DNA of 64,000 nt, from positions 25,340,727-25,404,726 of the forward strand of contig NW_023998415.1 in NCBI RefSeq assembly GCF_014805625.2, given 5' to 3'. Numbering within the stretch: the first letter of the stretch is position 1; each line of letters starts with the position of its first letter. Made by a program: the position numbers and the translations under genes. This stretch comes from Glossina fuscipes. Its lineage: Eukaryota > Arthropoda > Insecta > Diptera > Glossinidae. Shown one piece after another: positions 51,601 through 61,232 of this stretch. Under the pieces are notes generated by a model. It searched no databases, had not been told where the DNA came from, and saw nothing but the letters and a program-made list of their open reading frames with translations.

Positions 51601-53631
51601 TGTTTTTATTAGTCTATCGTTTCATATATAAAAGTCTTTGGCTGTTTATGGTTTTACTGCGTTATTTTTCAACCAATGCCACCTTCTTCTTTTTTCTTCT
51701 TAATGACACAAGAACTTTATGGACTGTAATAGATTTATTATTATAAGTGAAAGGGTACGAAGAAAATTGTTTAAATTTTAAAGACAAATTATCTCAGAGC
51801 AGAGTAATGCATACTATATGTGATCGTATAGTGCATACATGGAAAATTTTCCTTGAAATTTGATCGAAATCCATATTTGACGAAAAGTTAAGTGATGATA
51901 AGAATAAATACAATCCGTTACCAGATTTTCATCTACCAAAGAGTTCACCACAAAAATAAGAAGAGAAAATCCCCCAAAATATTCATCGTTTTGCTAATTT
52001 ATTACAAAGTTACGCAATTCATGAAATTATTACAAGTACATAATTACTTTCAAAAGCAGTACAAGTCCATTTTCCGCTTTCAACAAAGACATATTCCACA
52101 TAGCTTGTAAGTACAAGATAGCTGGTCTCCATAATTAAGAAATCGCAAAACGAAATAGTTAACGAGGACATCACTAATGAGTGGCCGAAAAGAGCGTGCA
52201 AGCATTTCAGAACATTCGCAAATTCCTACCTCTTGCATGTAACCCTTCAAAAACAAACGATCGCACAATAAACTAAAGTCCTGCTGTCTTCAGTCTCCAA
52301 GTAGGCAAAGTGGACAAACGGAAGCGGAAAGTATCGCTATAAGAAGTTGGTAAGCGATCCGGTTTGCGAACTTCTAATCGCGCCCAATCTAGTGGTTCAT
52401 AAGAAAGCATTATTATAAGAGATTGGTTTGGACAAGTCGGTGGTTTGCCGGTTCCTTATCACTCCCAATGTAACGATTCGTAAATGTCCTTTGGTAATGA
52501 AAAACTATCAGAATGCATATCCGGAATGTTGGAATTTCCCGTCTATCCACTAGATTTGTCTCTCTCTGGTTTACGTCTGCTTATGAACTTTAAAAGATTT
52601 AGGCGCGATTGCTTTATAGCTATCGTTGAGGGCTTTTTATGGCCATTTTACCCGTAAATCAAAATGAAATTGATTGAGCAAAATGACCTGAAACGTATAC
52701 TTTCTCATTAATGCATGTCCGCATAACCGAGCGATTATTCCGAACGAAGGTTTCATGTTTTCCAATAAACATTTCTAACAAACTTACTCATGCTCGCAAA
52801 AATAGAGATAAAATTCTGCAACAATAGTAAAAATTTGCCACGCCCACCCAACATTATAGAGTAAGGAAATATTGTTTTTTTTTTCGTTTTTTTTTTTAAA
52901 TAATGCCGATGGATGATATAAAAGATTCGGCCGCAGATGAATATGATTTTCTTAGTGGTTTTTGTTTTTTTTTTAATTAATTTTACCAAAAAGATGACAC
53001 GATGCTCTCTAAATTTGGGGTTATACTCTACAGAGTATAATAAGTTCGCACGACTGCATGCAACTCCCGGTTAGATTTGCAATAGACCCACCTTCCGAAT
53101 ACGTTTGAGTTTGTCTGTCCGTAAGTCCGTCTGTCTGGTTTGTTTCCTTGCGTTCGACCTACAATCTGCAATTTCTGACATACTGAAATAAATGAACGAA
53201 TTGATGATATGCTAAAGTGTTTTGGCTGAAGGATGAGCACCGTCTTCATTTACTGCCCATATAACGTCTTTTTATGAAAATACCTTTTAGGATGGTGTCG
53301 GCTATTTAACGGTGGGCCATGGCCCAGTATAGTATTTTTACTTGTTCCAATTATTAAGTGCTGAATAAATTAATTCTCTATGCTGGGACGACAATTTTAA
53401 GTTGAAATATTCGCTAAACATCAAAGGCTCAATACATTTGCTAGATAAACAACTAATCATAGTTTTAACATTTTCTCATATATTACATCTAATTTCGATT
53501 TTGTTTATACGTTACATCGACAATCGTTCATAATTTGTGAAATTTTTTTTGTTTAATTTTTTACAGAAACCTCAATATTTACGGTTGAAGGTGTACATTT
53601 ATATCCAGAACCGAATCGACAGAGCAAATGA
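16311..53631 (+). CDS. Eip63E: Eip63E, PFTAIRE cyclin-dependent kinase (CDK14 orthologue), spliced, 5' partial
   Basis: This is the whole visible coding span of seven exons joined through six introns. The conceptual product is a serine/threonine kinase of the CDK14/PFTAIRE family; family members pair with cyclin Y, and the fly gene is known as ecdysone-induced protein 63E. Counting from the first full codon of exon 1, an N-terminal Ser/Lys/Arg-rich tail (about 1-68) precedes the kinase domain. The glycine loop GEGSYATV is at 86-93, the catalytic Lys is K108, PFTAIRE is 119-125, HRD is 198-200, DFG is 218-220, S233 sits where CDK2 has its activating Thr, and RPPD (242-245) replaces APE. A short tail ends in NRQSK. 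Phases match at every junction and there is no internal stop. The frame enters exon 1 with two bases of a split codon, so the N terminus is incomplete. Assignment comes from recalled family sequence, not a search. Confidence 0.95.
16676..17116 (+). CDS. Unidentified ORF inside Eip63E intron 1, possibly a retrocopy or nested gene
   Basis: An open frame of about 146 codons runs from just after a stop at 16673 to TAA at 17114. The first in-frame ATG is at 16733, giving 127 residues. I do not recognise the protein. It is mixed in composition, with two Trp, basic clusters ([15 protein letters not shown]) and a tail [17 protein letters not shown]; there is no signal peptide or clear membrane segment. 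It is not low-complexity, unlike most other frames here. A 3' trailer of about 145 nt follows, then AATAAA at 17262 and an A-tract from 17280. This resembles a gene end or a retroposed cDNA. Chance openness cannot be excluded, and no join to the Eip63E exons in a compatible phase was found. Confidence 0.3.
   Translation, partial: YAKVVFPFVTFGLTQQRSPMIQMQDSQQLIKLCASILAPVASYWTIDDRQKFSYLSLPTLPVDGRKSSLKRGIILPKVYTVSDIWKNLQAIHPIANVGLQLITNSFEIKKLCKKRMIRPQLKKDLIVFIYVPPLGDEHQKFGSKRG
17262..17292 (+). terminator. AATAAA followed by A-tract downstream of the intronic ORF
   Basis: The hexamer AATAAA at 17262-17267 is followed about 12 bases later by a 13-base A-run starting near 17280. This is the spacing of a polyadenylation site, or of the genomic scar of a retroposed poly(A) tail. 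Nearby DNA is A-rich, so the match is only suggestive. Confidence 0.3.
18678..18769 (+). CDS. Eip63E: Eip63E coding exon 2 (glycine-rich ATP loop)
   Basis: The exon follows TTTGCAG and ends before GTAAGT, splitting a Lys codon (phase 2). It encodes [20 protein letters not shown], which holds the Gly-x-Gly-x-x-x-x-Val nucleotide-binding loop of a protein kinase and the conserved lead-in seen in CDK14. The upstream junction is phase 0 and restores GG between exons 1 and 2. Confidence 0.93.
19618..19815 (+). repeat. Decayed dispersed repeat, related to 37690-38582
   Basis: It shares 'TGATCAG', 'GAAAATATC.ACTTCAAATT', 'CATTAGAAGTTCC' and 'TAGTATTGAAAACGATC' with the copy near 37815-37965, in the same order and orientation. 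Internal order is preserved but identity is only moderate, as in an old interspersed family. Confidence 0.55.
21530..21925 (+). repeat. Direct repeat of ~115 bp flanking a TC/CTTT microsatellite
   Basis: Unit 1 is 21530-21655 and unit 2 is 21805-21925. Both start CAGGTG and share 'GAGGATATAAAGCTTAAAG', 'GTGAAATTTTGATTCGAT' and 'GCTCATGTGCATTTA'. A third, weaker echo ('AAAGTTTAAAGAATATAAG') lies near 22147. A CT-rich run follows unit 2 as it does unit 1, so microsatellite and flank appear to have been duplicated together. Confidence 0.85.
21657..21738. repeat. (TC)n-(CTTT)n compound microsatellite
   Basis: About 44 bases of TC followed by about 37 bases of CTTT units. The frame-independent Ser/Leu/Phe-rich ORFs over it are artefacts. 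Confidence 0.97.
23448..23660 (+). repeat. Copy of dispersed repeat ('GGACCACGGCCCA' family)
   Basis: It begins with 'GATGGACCACGGCCCACC', continues with 'TTTCAAAATGAGGCAGTC', 'GGGAAGTGATCGAAAAG', 'CCATTTTCAATAGCATCC' and 'TTGGGTCGAAACACG'. The same words recur in the same order near 40430 and partly near 48850. The CDS-like frame across its left end is not supported. Confidence 0.65.
25260..25290. mobile_element. Mariner-like terminal repeat fragment
   Basis: 'TACGAGGTTTATTCAAAAAA' resembles the TACGAGG(T/G)..TTCAAAAAGT type of mariner terminal inverted repeat. No matching opposite end or transposase was found nearby, so it is at best a solitary relic. Confidence 0.35.
28401..28442. repeat. 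(TCA)n imperfect trinucleotide repeat
   Basis: TCATCATCA units with ATT interruptions. Confidence 0.9.
30717..30891 (+). CDS. Eip63E: Eip63E coding exon 3 (catalytic Lys and PFTAIRE helix)
   Basis: The exon follows TTTACAG and ends GTG|GTAAGT (phase 0). It completes the split Lys codon and reads [13 protein letters not shown], which contains the ATP-anchoring lysine, then the cyclin-binding helix PFTAIRE at 30775-30795, then [12 protein letters not shown] and TFVFEYV of the hinge. PFTAIRE instead of PSTAIRE is diagnostic of the CDK14/CDK15 class and is the main reason for the gene assignment. Confidence 0.96.
30970..31231 (+). CDS. Eip63E: Eip63E coding exon 4 (HRD catalytic loop, DFG, activation segment)
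   Basis: The exon lies only 78 nt after exon 3, follows CCGTTTAG and ends at CCACCAG|GTAATC (phase 1). It encodes [14 protein letters not shown], the catalytic loop [27 protein letters not shown] and VVTLWYRPP. All residues needed for catalysis (Asp and Asn of the loop, Asp of DFG) are present. The Ser in HTYSHE lies at the position of the CDK2 T-loop threonine. Confidence 0.96.
33822..33863. repeat. (AG)n microsatellite
   Basis: AG run with GAT interruptions. Confidence 0.93.
34403..34431. repeat. (AT)n microsatellite
   Basis: Alternating AT run, about 55 bases upstream of a CT run. Confidence 0.93.
34487..34520. repeat. (CT)n microsatellite
   Basis: About 34 bases of CT. Confidence 0.95.
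35755..36300 (-). pseudogene. Internally deleted mariner-family transposase relic
   Basis: On the minus strand, 36014-36240 reads [25 protein letters not shown] and [20 protein letters not shown]. This is the N-terminal helix-turn-helix region of a mariner transposase. After a stop the relic resembles the next family segment ([10 protein letters not shown]), then jumps near 35930 to the family's C terminus ([18 protein letters not shown] and FEEDNINIF, then stop near 35790). The terminal-repeat-like TACGAGGTGCTTTTAAAA follows at 35756. The whole catalytic DDD core is missing, so it cannot be active. The other terminal repeat was not found. Confidence 0.75.
36546..36629. repeat. (CT)n microsatellite, interrupted
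   Basis: About 84 bases of CT with occasional TTT. The minus-strand Arg/Glu repeat frame over it is an artefact. Confidence 0.95.
37054..37266 (+). CDS. Eip63E: Eip63E coding exon 5 (C-lobe, WGVGCIF helix)
   Basis: The exon follows a long T-rich tract ending TTATTAG. Its first two bases complete the Asp codon of RPPD. It reads [20 protein letters not shown], then [12 protein letters not shown], then [16 protein letters not shown]. These are the alpha-F to alpha-G segments of CDKs. The donor GTATTA is weak, and reading through it meets an in-frame stop within a few codons. The exon ends in phase 1. Confidence 0.95.
37389..37568 (+). CDS. Eip63E: Eip63E coding exon 6 (end of kinase C-lobe)
   Basis: The exon follows TTTTTTCAAG after a 122-nt intron and ends GACG|GTAAGT (phase 1). 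It encodes [20 protein letters not shown], then [18 protein letters not shown] and [14 protein letters not shown]. The conserved Arg near '[10 protein letters not shown]', which closes the kinase fold, is present. Its phase-1 end allows splicing to the distal last exon at 53567 and also fits the candidate alternative last exon near 38677. Confidence 0.94.
37690..38582 (+). mobile_element. Non-autonomous dispersed element relic ending TTCGGC..CTTACTTGTT
   Basis: The left part has 'AACCCTATAAAGTATTTATA' and 'TTCTTGATCAGCG'. The right end reads 'GGTATGCGAGATTCGGCGC' then 'CGCCGAATATGACTTTCTTACTTG'. Such ends, with a short TTCGGC/GCCGAA hairpin followed by CTTACTTG, recur near 52925 and, in reverse sense ('AACAAGTAAGAAAATTATAT'), near 8519. 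No protein is encoded. Exact ends and target duplication are not resolved. Confidence 0.45.
40430..40700 (+). repeat. Copy of dispersed repeat ('GACCACGGCCCA' family)
   Basis: 'AGACCACGGCCCATCC', 'GAACAATTTTCAATAGCA', 'CTTGGGTCGAAAATTATC' and 'TACCAAATTTCTTAAATAT' are followed by 'GACGGACAGACAGACCG' and, at the right end, 'CCACAAGGGTTGCACGGTAT'. Order and orientation are the same as at 23448-23660. Confidence 0.65.
42268..42560 (-). pseudogene. Frameshifted mariner-family transposase relic (central catalytic region)
   Basis: On the minus strand one frame reads IVTMDRV, stop, [11 protein letters not shown], which resembles the family's VTMDETWIHHYTPE block with the first catalytic Asp. A shift near 42415 leads to EHRPKPSVR, stop, [14 protein letters not shown] and [13 protein letters not shown]. 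These match the family's 'RPK..S.GKVM..VFWD....DYL..G.TIN' block in order. Several stops and at least one frameshift show it is dead. N- and C-terminal parts are not recognised. Confidence 0.7.
48846..49030 (+). repeat. Diverged copy of the dispersed repeat seen at 23448
   Basis: 'TTTTTCAAAATGAGGCG', 'GTGTGGAGTGATCG' and 'CAGTATAGCAAATTTCG' parallel the left and right parts of the 23505-23620 block in the same order. The CCGAAC.ATTTTCAATAGC core is lost. Confidence 0.4.
50256..50335. repeat. (CAT)n imperfect trinucleotide repeat
   Basis: ATCATC units with ATT and ACC interruptions over about 80 bases. The minus-strand Met/Ile-rich frame is an artefact. Confidence 0.92.
51440..51465. repeat. 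(CAA)n trinucleotide repeat
   Basis: Eight CAA units. Confidence 0.95.
52825..52965 (+). repeat. Right-end fragment of the TTCGGC-hairpin element
   Basis: 'AAGATTCGGCCGCAGATG' and 'AATATGATTTTCTTAGTGG' resemble the right end of the element at 37690-38582 ('GAGATTCGGCGCCCGCCG', 'AATATGACTTTCTTACTTG'). 'TGCCACGCCCACCC' upstream fits a typical decayed fly repeat. Confidence 0.4.
53030..53330 (-). repeat. Decayed dispersed repeat, minus orientation
   Basis: 'TCTGTCCGTAAGTCCGTCTG' at the left and 'GGTGGGCCATGGCCCAGTATAG' at the right are, in reverse complement, the '..GGCCCA..' start and GACGGAC tract of the family at 40430, in the expected order. Confidence 0.45.
53567..53631 (+). CDS. Eip63E: Eip63E last coding exon (C-terminal tail and stop)
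   Basis: The exon lies 16 kb downstream of exon 6, after the strong acceptor TTTTTTACAG. The split codon gives Glu, then [20 protein letters not shown] and TGA. The SIFTV core matches the tail of vertebrate CDK14, which supports this exon despite its short length and the long intron. Confidence 0.92.
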
Positions 53632-54060
53632 AAATTAAAGCAGGTCCTATCAGTGGACGGTGTACGTTTCTACTGTTAGCAGCAACAGCATATAGAACCG
53701 CAGCAACAATAACCCAATACAAGATAATTAAATAGTTAAAAATCCACCAGCAAGCCATAAAATAATAACACTAAAATAATATTATATTAGTTATAAACAT
53801 TTTTCCTTTTTTTTTTTTTTATCATATATTTGTTTATTGTATAGATATTTTTTTTTTTTTTGTTTTTTGCTTTTTTAATATAACATTTACATGTCGGCGA
53901 ATTTATTTTTGATTTTACGAATGAATGGACAGAGTATAGGCAGGCAAGTGAGAGTCGTTCGCCAGAGAAGCAACACAAAACTGGTAAATCAGCCACATAT
54001 ATAGGCGAACAAGTAAAGCGTAATGCTTAAATTATTTGATATGTTTATATATAAGTCTAT

Positions 54061-54121
54061 ATATATATATATATTATATATATTGTATATATATATATAT
54101 ATGCATTAATATATATATATG
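54061..54121. repeat. (AT)n tract within the probable 3' UTR
   Basis: About 60 bases of AT with a few interruptions, able to form hairpins. Confidence 0.9.
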
Positions 54122-54396
54122 TTTTTTTTTTTTTAATTAAATTAAATTTTTTGTCAAGCAAAATTTGCGAACGAAGAGAAAAAAATTTGGTAAAAGAGAA
54201 AAAGACAAGGCAGACTCAAAAGGAAAACAAAAATACAACACGTGCCTCCTGGTCCTCAGGTCCTCGATGAACGTAAGCACCGTTTAAATCAGAAAACCGA
54301 AAAAAAAAACAAAAAAAACAAAAAAATATATATTTAAAACTCAGCACACACACACAAAACAGCCAGAATCGTAAAGCAAAATTATAATTAAACAAC

Positions 54397-54428
<32 letters not shown>

Positions 54429-54909
54429 GAGGAAACAAGAAAATAAAATAAATCATAACAACACCAGTTTATGCCAACAATTTGATGATATTTACTAAGC
54501 ACTAAAAATTGAATTTAGAAAAGAAAGAAACGAAAATTTCATACACTTTTTAAGCATTACACACCAAAAAAGAAAACAAGAAAAAAATGTTGGACCATTT
54601 ATTGAAAAAACAAAACAAAAAGCAAAAACAGAAAAAGAAAAACAAAAACAAAAAAACAAAAAAAAGGAAGAAAGTAGTAAAAGCGAAAAAAAATGTTTAA
54701 ACAACAAAGAAAAATACATTGTTAACGATTGCAAAATCAACCACAACACAGCAAGCACAACTACCACACACAACTGCACTTTATTTTAGCCTATTTAACT
54801 TTAATTGGTACGACATATAGAAGCAGAGACGAGAATTAAATTAAACAAAACTAAAAAAACATACAATACTTGTAAAAATAATTCCTATTTTTCACTAAAG
54901 AGCATAATC

Positions 54910-54915
54910 AATAAA
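54910..54915 (+). terminator. Candidate polyadenylation signal AATAAA
   Basis: A canonical hexamer in the A-rich DNA downstream of the Eip63E stop, followed by a 12-base A-tract. Similar hexamers at 54442 and 54447 are competitors. Confidence 0.3.
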
Positions 54916-54981
54916 CATGAAAAAAAAAAAATCAAATATTTTGATGAATATTGCGATACATTCAAAAAATTAAAATACACA

Positions 54982-54982
<1 letters not shown>

Positions 54983-55043
<61 letters not shown>

Positions 55044-55058
55044 ATCTCTCTCTCTCTT
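54983..55058. repeat. (CT)n microsatellite
   Basis: About 75 bases of CT with two interruptions. Confidence 0.95.
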
Positions 55059-58000
55059 AGAATTTCCAATCATAAGTTCGTCGCGGCATTACTTAAACAC
55101 TAACCATAGGAATCAGTTAAGCAGTTAGATATTATCGATTATTTTCTATTGCATCTGCTCGCCTCTCTCTGGCCAAGTTCGGATGTGAGGTGGAAGGATT
55201 CCACAGAATTTTACATGCAAAGCATTTGCAGAATTGTTTGTAAAATGTTACCGAAACCCTATGGAAATGTGAATGAAAATGTTTTTATTTTTCCAAAATT
55301 ATCGATACAAGGGACTTAGACTTGTTTCAATTGTTTACAAGCTCGCCCGTCTCGCTGCCTATTAAAGTGTAAAGAGTCGAATGCCAACCGTGGGGATTAT
55401 GAAGTGAATATTCGACTTTGACCGAACGCTTACGATTATCTCAATGATGAAGATAATCCTCGCTTTTATGGTGATTAGCCTAATCATCACGAAGCCAGCA
55501 TTTTTTTGATCTGCGTTCTCTTAGTGGAGGAATCCTCAAGAATCCATTTTCCTTCCGTCTATTTGCTTATTATGGACTTGTAGCAAAACTTGTTTCCTTT
55601 GTAGCATTCGCATAAATCGTGCCGACTTATCGCATACGATATGACCAATGCATTAGCCGAGTGCGGCCCTGCCGGATGGCATTGAATTCTTCACTTGCCA
55701 TTAGCTTCCTATATGTGTCAAAATGTGTCTCAATTGGTTCATGATCAGGCAGCTTTGATATTCATTTCACTCATTCTCTTTCCTCATTCGCGAACCGTCA
55801 GATATACAAGCATAGATTTGAATTTACGGTAACATGTTAAATATTCTATAATTTTGTTGTTTTCTCTTTTTTGAATGTCTTTAATGCCATCTATCTCTCT
55901 CTTGCACTTTCAACTTTCGATAATTATTGATAACAAATTCAACTTCTTTACCGCATCCATGTTTCATTTGATTGATTTGATTAAACTTACTTTTCTTTTT
56001 GTCTGGCGATAGATCTTTTGCTTCGCTTTTGAAGTACAAAGGACTTTTGATCATAAGTTTAAAGCTCTTTAAACATTTTATATTAAGTTAAGTCGTAACC
56101 TTGATCGCTTCTTTGCACTGAAGTATGTGGTCCCGTGCTATCTTCAGTTGGGCTCTGCCCTTGATAAAGGTCGGAGAAGATCGATAACCTGAAGCAAGTA
56201 GTCTTTGTGCCCAGTATCTTGCACGTCATGAAGATCTAACTATTATAACCGACGAATCCAGTGCAATTTTACCTCTCGATTGTAAATCCACTAATCAATT
56301 GAAAATGTTTTTTTGTTGAGAAAATATTTGTTGTAAGATTTTTGAAGAAAATATACATTTTTGCATAAATCGATCGAAGAACACGTCTCCAATAGAACAT
56401 AAATCGAGAGCATCTCAACATTTTTTTTTTTTTTTTCAAGAAAAGGATTAGTTTTGTAATTTCTCTATATACACTGTATGTTGTTTACAAGCTATACCAC
56501 TAGTGGTATAAAAGTAGGGTATGTTAAGTTTCTGTGAATGTACACAACAGCCGGAAGGAGTTGAGGTAGACCTCCTCAACCTATTTTCATAAAGAATCGA
56601 TTTAAGCTTATCTGCCCATCTGTCCGCCAGTCCGCCATGTTTTCGTGCCTCCAAGCTACAGGCCGCAATTTTAGAGATTTTTAAATGAGATTTGATTAGA
56701 AATTAGTAATTAGTTTAATAGAGAAGAAGACACTCACTATGTTCTGAAGCCTCACACACACTTCCTGTCGAATAATGGGCTGAGAATGTTCCGAACAAAA
56801 AAAAAAAGTAAATAAATAAATTAATTAATTAATAAAATTCAGGAATTCGAAACGCTACGAACTTATGAAACCACATAACATAACAACACTTTTGTGCTCT
56901 GAGTTTCTATGAAATTCTCGTGCTTAGCTTATGTGAAAAACAAAAAGAGAAAATTTAAATTCGCAAAAAAAAAATCCTATTATCATTGGGTGTGTGTCCC
57001 CCAAATTGAATAATATTTATTTTATTTTTTGTTTTCATGTTTATAATTTAGAAATGTAACTAAAGTGATTAGTTTTCATGTGAATGATTTTTTCTATTTC
57101 GTTTATTTTTATTTTTAATTTGTATTTGTATTTTTGTTTTTTCTTATTTAGGAAAATGATGAAAATTTTATTTGCAATAAGTGATATATAAAATAATATT
57201 TCTAAAAAAAAAAAATCCATGTATTTCCTTCTTTTTTTTTTTTCTTTTTTGTAATCTTCAACAATAATTAAATTTATAAATGAGACGTAATAATTAAATT
57301 TTAAAACTTACTTATTTAGTATTTTATTTTATTATTAATAAACAATAATCTCCTTTGCTTATATATATATAATAACTGAAATTAAATTTTTTATTTTATT
57401 TTGAGATTTTTCATTCATTATTAATATTTTGATGGAGAACCGAGTGAAGGAACTCTTCATGGGTTTTGCTTTTAATCGAATATATGGCATATCTACAGCT
57501 TCTTATTGAGGACAGATGATGTCATTCGCACAAGACGTTTTCAGTGGCTCGCTTCTTAAAGCCCTATCATGCTTGGTATTTTGTGCTTGTCGCACAAAAA
57601 TGTATTGAAGAAAAGATTGATTAAGTAGGAAATGACTCCTTCGAATCGTTACGTGCACTTTTGTTCATAGCGGCAATATTCTTTACATATTTTTCATTTT
57701 GAGTGATTTTTTCCAATGAAAATTTTTTTTCTCGTATTCTTTTTTGAACGTTCAAGATTTCGCTTATCGCACTTTACTATCAACGGGTATCAATCAATAG
57801 ACTTGAAAAAGAATGATTATCGAGAATGATTTTCGAGAAATGAATTTATGACGAGTTGTATCCTAACTAAACTAAGCAGATGTATTGAATTGCTTCAGCG
57901 ATCCTCTGTCTTCAAAATTGAAAACCCCAAAAGAAAGAGATAAATATTGCAAAGAGTACGAGGAGTAAGGTGAAGTGTATACTCAGGCAATTTTAAAATA

Positions 58001-61000
58001 TCCAAAGAGAAAAACTAAACTTAAAGATGTGACCGTAGCCGATATATTATATAAATTTAGTCGAAGATCAAAATCCAGCCGAATTGTAGACTAAAGAGTT
58101 CAGTAAAGGTAAAAAGTTTATCGTATTTCAGAATTTTCGAACTATTTTTCCAAACTTCAGTCATTTCGTCAGGTAAAGCTTATTTATAAGCAAATCACGC
58201 ATGTTTCGCAAACTTGGAAATACACATACATACGTATATATACATATGTCGCAATTTTCAGCTCTTTATTTCAATTTCGACAAAGCACTTTAAAGCTTAT
58301 GTTAATCGCATTCTATCCCTTCTAATGTCTGTGACAAACTTTGTCTGTGTCTAACATTTAGCAAAGAATGCTTAAAATATGTCATCTCGGTATCAGTTGC
58401 AAAGTCTTTTGCTGATTGGGGGCGTTTCAGCAGGTCGATCATAATGTTTATGTATTAAAATATCGTATCAAGACAAGATTTTGAATCCCATTTGCTTTAC
58501 ACCATTGGCGTCAAGCAGATCGTTTTATTTTTTTTTGAAATTGCTTAGGCTAATATTTGCACCGAGTATCAATTTTTCAGTGGCCCTAGGAGGAGGAAGA
58601 CTAGTTTTCAAAGATGCGTCTGATGCGGATTTTTGAACGTTAAAAGAATAACAACTTTCTAGTGTTTGATGATTGCCGCCTTTTTGTGATCGCATTGTTT
58701 ACTAAAATAATTGTTTTTAATTGTTAATTGATTAGTTAATTAATTATTTTATTATTATTTCTTTTTTATTTTATTATAATTTTTTTTTTTTAATTTTTAA
58801 ATATTATAATTTAAAGAAAACTCGGCAGTATGTGTGTGCGTAAAGGTTTATGAAAATCAATGAAAAGAAGCAAAAGTTATTTATCTTTATTCTATATAAA
58901 GCAAAACAAAAAAAAAAAAAATAAATAAAAAAGTGAATCAAAACGAAAAAATCGACTAAATATCGAATGTGAAAACTTTTCAGAGAAACGGAAAAAAATC
59001 AAAATAAGCAAAACAAAAAAAAAACCAATCGAAATTTAGAAGTAGTTACCAAAACGTATGAGAAAAATAATTTAATCGTAAACAAAACCAATTCAATTAA
59101 AAAACTAAGGAAACGTAGGGAAAACGATTTTTAAATAAAAACAAAAAAAAACATAAAAAACGAAAACCCTTAGCCAAGGAAATGAAAACCGAAAACAGCG
59201 TTTTGATTATGTTTTGAACTTATTTTTATTTAATACTTTTTCGAATTTTTTTTTTTTTTTTTTTTTTTTTTGTTTTTTATAAAAGTAGTTAAATTTTTAA
59301 ATACAAAAGTAAACGTATTAGATAAATTAGAAAAAATAGTAAAAAAAAAAATAAAAAAATGAAAATGAAAAACAAGGAAAATTAGATGGAAATCTTATAA
59401 CAAATCGAATAAGTTTTGCTTAAATATATTCTTAAGCGAAATTCTAAAAACAATTTCGTAACGGAAGAAATTAAACTAAAAAGAAATGGTTGTAAAAAGA
59501 AAAATAAGAAACAAACAAGAAAAAAAAAAAAAAAAAAAAAAAATGACAAAGACAGCACGTAAAGAATCTCATGAAAATAATTTTTAGTGAAACGTCGAAG
59601 CAAAAAAACAAAAAATATTAAAAACAAAAATATAAATAACTCTTAAATATGCTGTGATCCACAAGTTAAAGAACAAAAACGAATAAGTAACCAAAACAAA
59701 AGAAAAAAAATAAAAAAATAAAAATTATTACTTATGAACAAATAAATAGTAGAAGAAGAGTTTATGCAAACTTTTTAAAGCAAACAAGAAAGTATTTTGA
59801 AAAATACCTTTAAAGATGTATTTATGAAAACAAAATGAACGAAAAGAAAATTCACAAAATTTTATTTAAAAATAATTTTTCTACCCACCACTTGAAACTT
59901 TCAAAATAATTTATTTTTCTCGTTCTAAGATTTAACATGCCACAGTACAGTTACTTATCGGAGATCTTAAATCAAACGCTCTTTGTGTATGCGTGTGTGT
60001 GTGTGTATACTCAAAGGTCGCCAATTGTCCTTATATATGCTACTGCTTACCTGCAAAAAGCCCTATTTATTATGGAAGACATAAAAAGTATGTTTTCATC
60101 ACAGGATCAGAACTAATGGGCTTGAGGATATCAGATAAGCTTTTGTCTTTCCTCGAATCTTTCAATGAAATAATCGGACTTAAAATAATTAGAATATATA
60201 TTAGCGAATAAAAATGCATACGTTCATGGTCTGGTACATTTTCACTAACTGGGTTTAAAACGTCTTAATACTTCCTAGTCTCGCTTGTTGGCAACTTTCC
60301 TGGGAAAATGACGGCTCTTTGCAGTCAGACTTTGATCAGAGCTTCAAGGTGTTACTGCACGTTCTCCTAATATCGAAACTCAGGCGAACAATTGTATAAT
60401 CATTTTAATCGTTCCGATTTGACTATGAGATATTTTGAATGGACGCGAAAAGTCCGCACTATTAATTTCACATTCAAAGAGTTATTTTTCGGCCACTAAA
60501 TGCCTGTGGGAATGTCAAGAGTTCTCGTTTATATCTCGTTAACGAGCCTATCGTAAGAATGCATGTTCATATTATTTACTTGTTGATTGCTATTTTACAT
60601 CCGCAAAAGAAACGATTTCGCTAACATGATCCAGCAGTTGTACTCCGCCTAAGCTTATCTATCCAGGGCAATGTTCACGTATTTAATCAGCAACGGTTGC
60701 TCGCTCTCTTTTCGCGCATGTTTTTAGTATTCAATTAATTTTAACTGGAATGTAGACAATTGGCAACAATATCCATTTAAGGATTGAACAGAGAAATGTC
60801 GAGACGAATTCAGAGTATTTATCATTCACTTACAGCGTGCAAGAAATTTTATTTATAATTTAAAAAAGGAACGATAGCAGCTTTCACATTCGATGCTTGC
60901 CTGTTCCGATAATGATATGCGTCGTATGCGAAAAGAAAGCCATTACCTAAAGTATCGAACTGAAATTGTTGCTGTTGTGTAATTACGTAGTGAACACTTT

Positions 61001-61043
61001 GTGCTTAATCTGATCGGTCTTTTGACCGATTATTAGGGCTCGT

Positions 61044-61232
61044 AATAGGATTTCTAGGCTTGCTCAGCCCTCTCTCCCCCTCTCCTGCTGGAGTCGTCCG
61101 CATACCGCATACAATACTACCGCGTCAGCGATCTAAAGAAGAGTTTTCCACCAATCAAGATCATTAACAGGATTTCTAGGCTTTCTTAACGTTTCCTCTC
61201 TTGTTCCTGCTGCAGTTGCCCGCATAAAACAT
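61044..61232 (+). repeat. Direct repeat of ~67 bp, spaced ~122 bp
   Basis: Copies at 61044-61110 and 61166-61232 both start with 'AGGATTTCTAGGCTT', contain 'CTCCTGCTGGAGTCGTCCGC' versus 'GTTCCTGCTGCAGTTGCCCG', and end CGCATA..CATA. The surrounding patch is GC-richer than its neighbours. Confidence 0.7.

Larger units (their letters stand above)
37569..53566 (+). other. Eip63E last intron (16 kb)
   Basis: The borders are GTAAGT and TTTTACAG. It holds repeat copies near 37690, 40430, 48850, 52825 and 53030, a mariner relic at 42268-42560, microsatellites, and a candidate alternative last exon near 38677. No nested protein gene is recognised. Confidence 0.85.
53632..54930 (+). other. Probable Eip63E 3' UTR, A-rich
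   Basis: The sequence after the stop is A-rich on the plus strand, with CAGCAACA- and ACAACA-type runs, an AT-rich hairpin-prone stretch near 54060-54121 and no long ORF. Candidate polyadenylation signals AATAAA lie at 54442 and 54447 and at 54910, the last followed closely by an A-tract. The true end cannot be fixed from sequence alone, and similar A-rich plus-strand DNA continues to about 59900. Confidence 0.45.
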
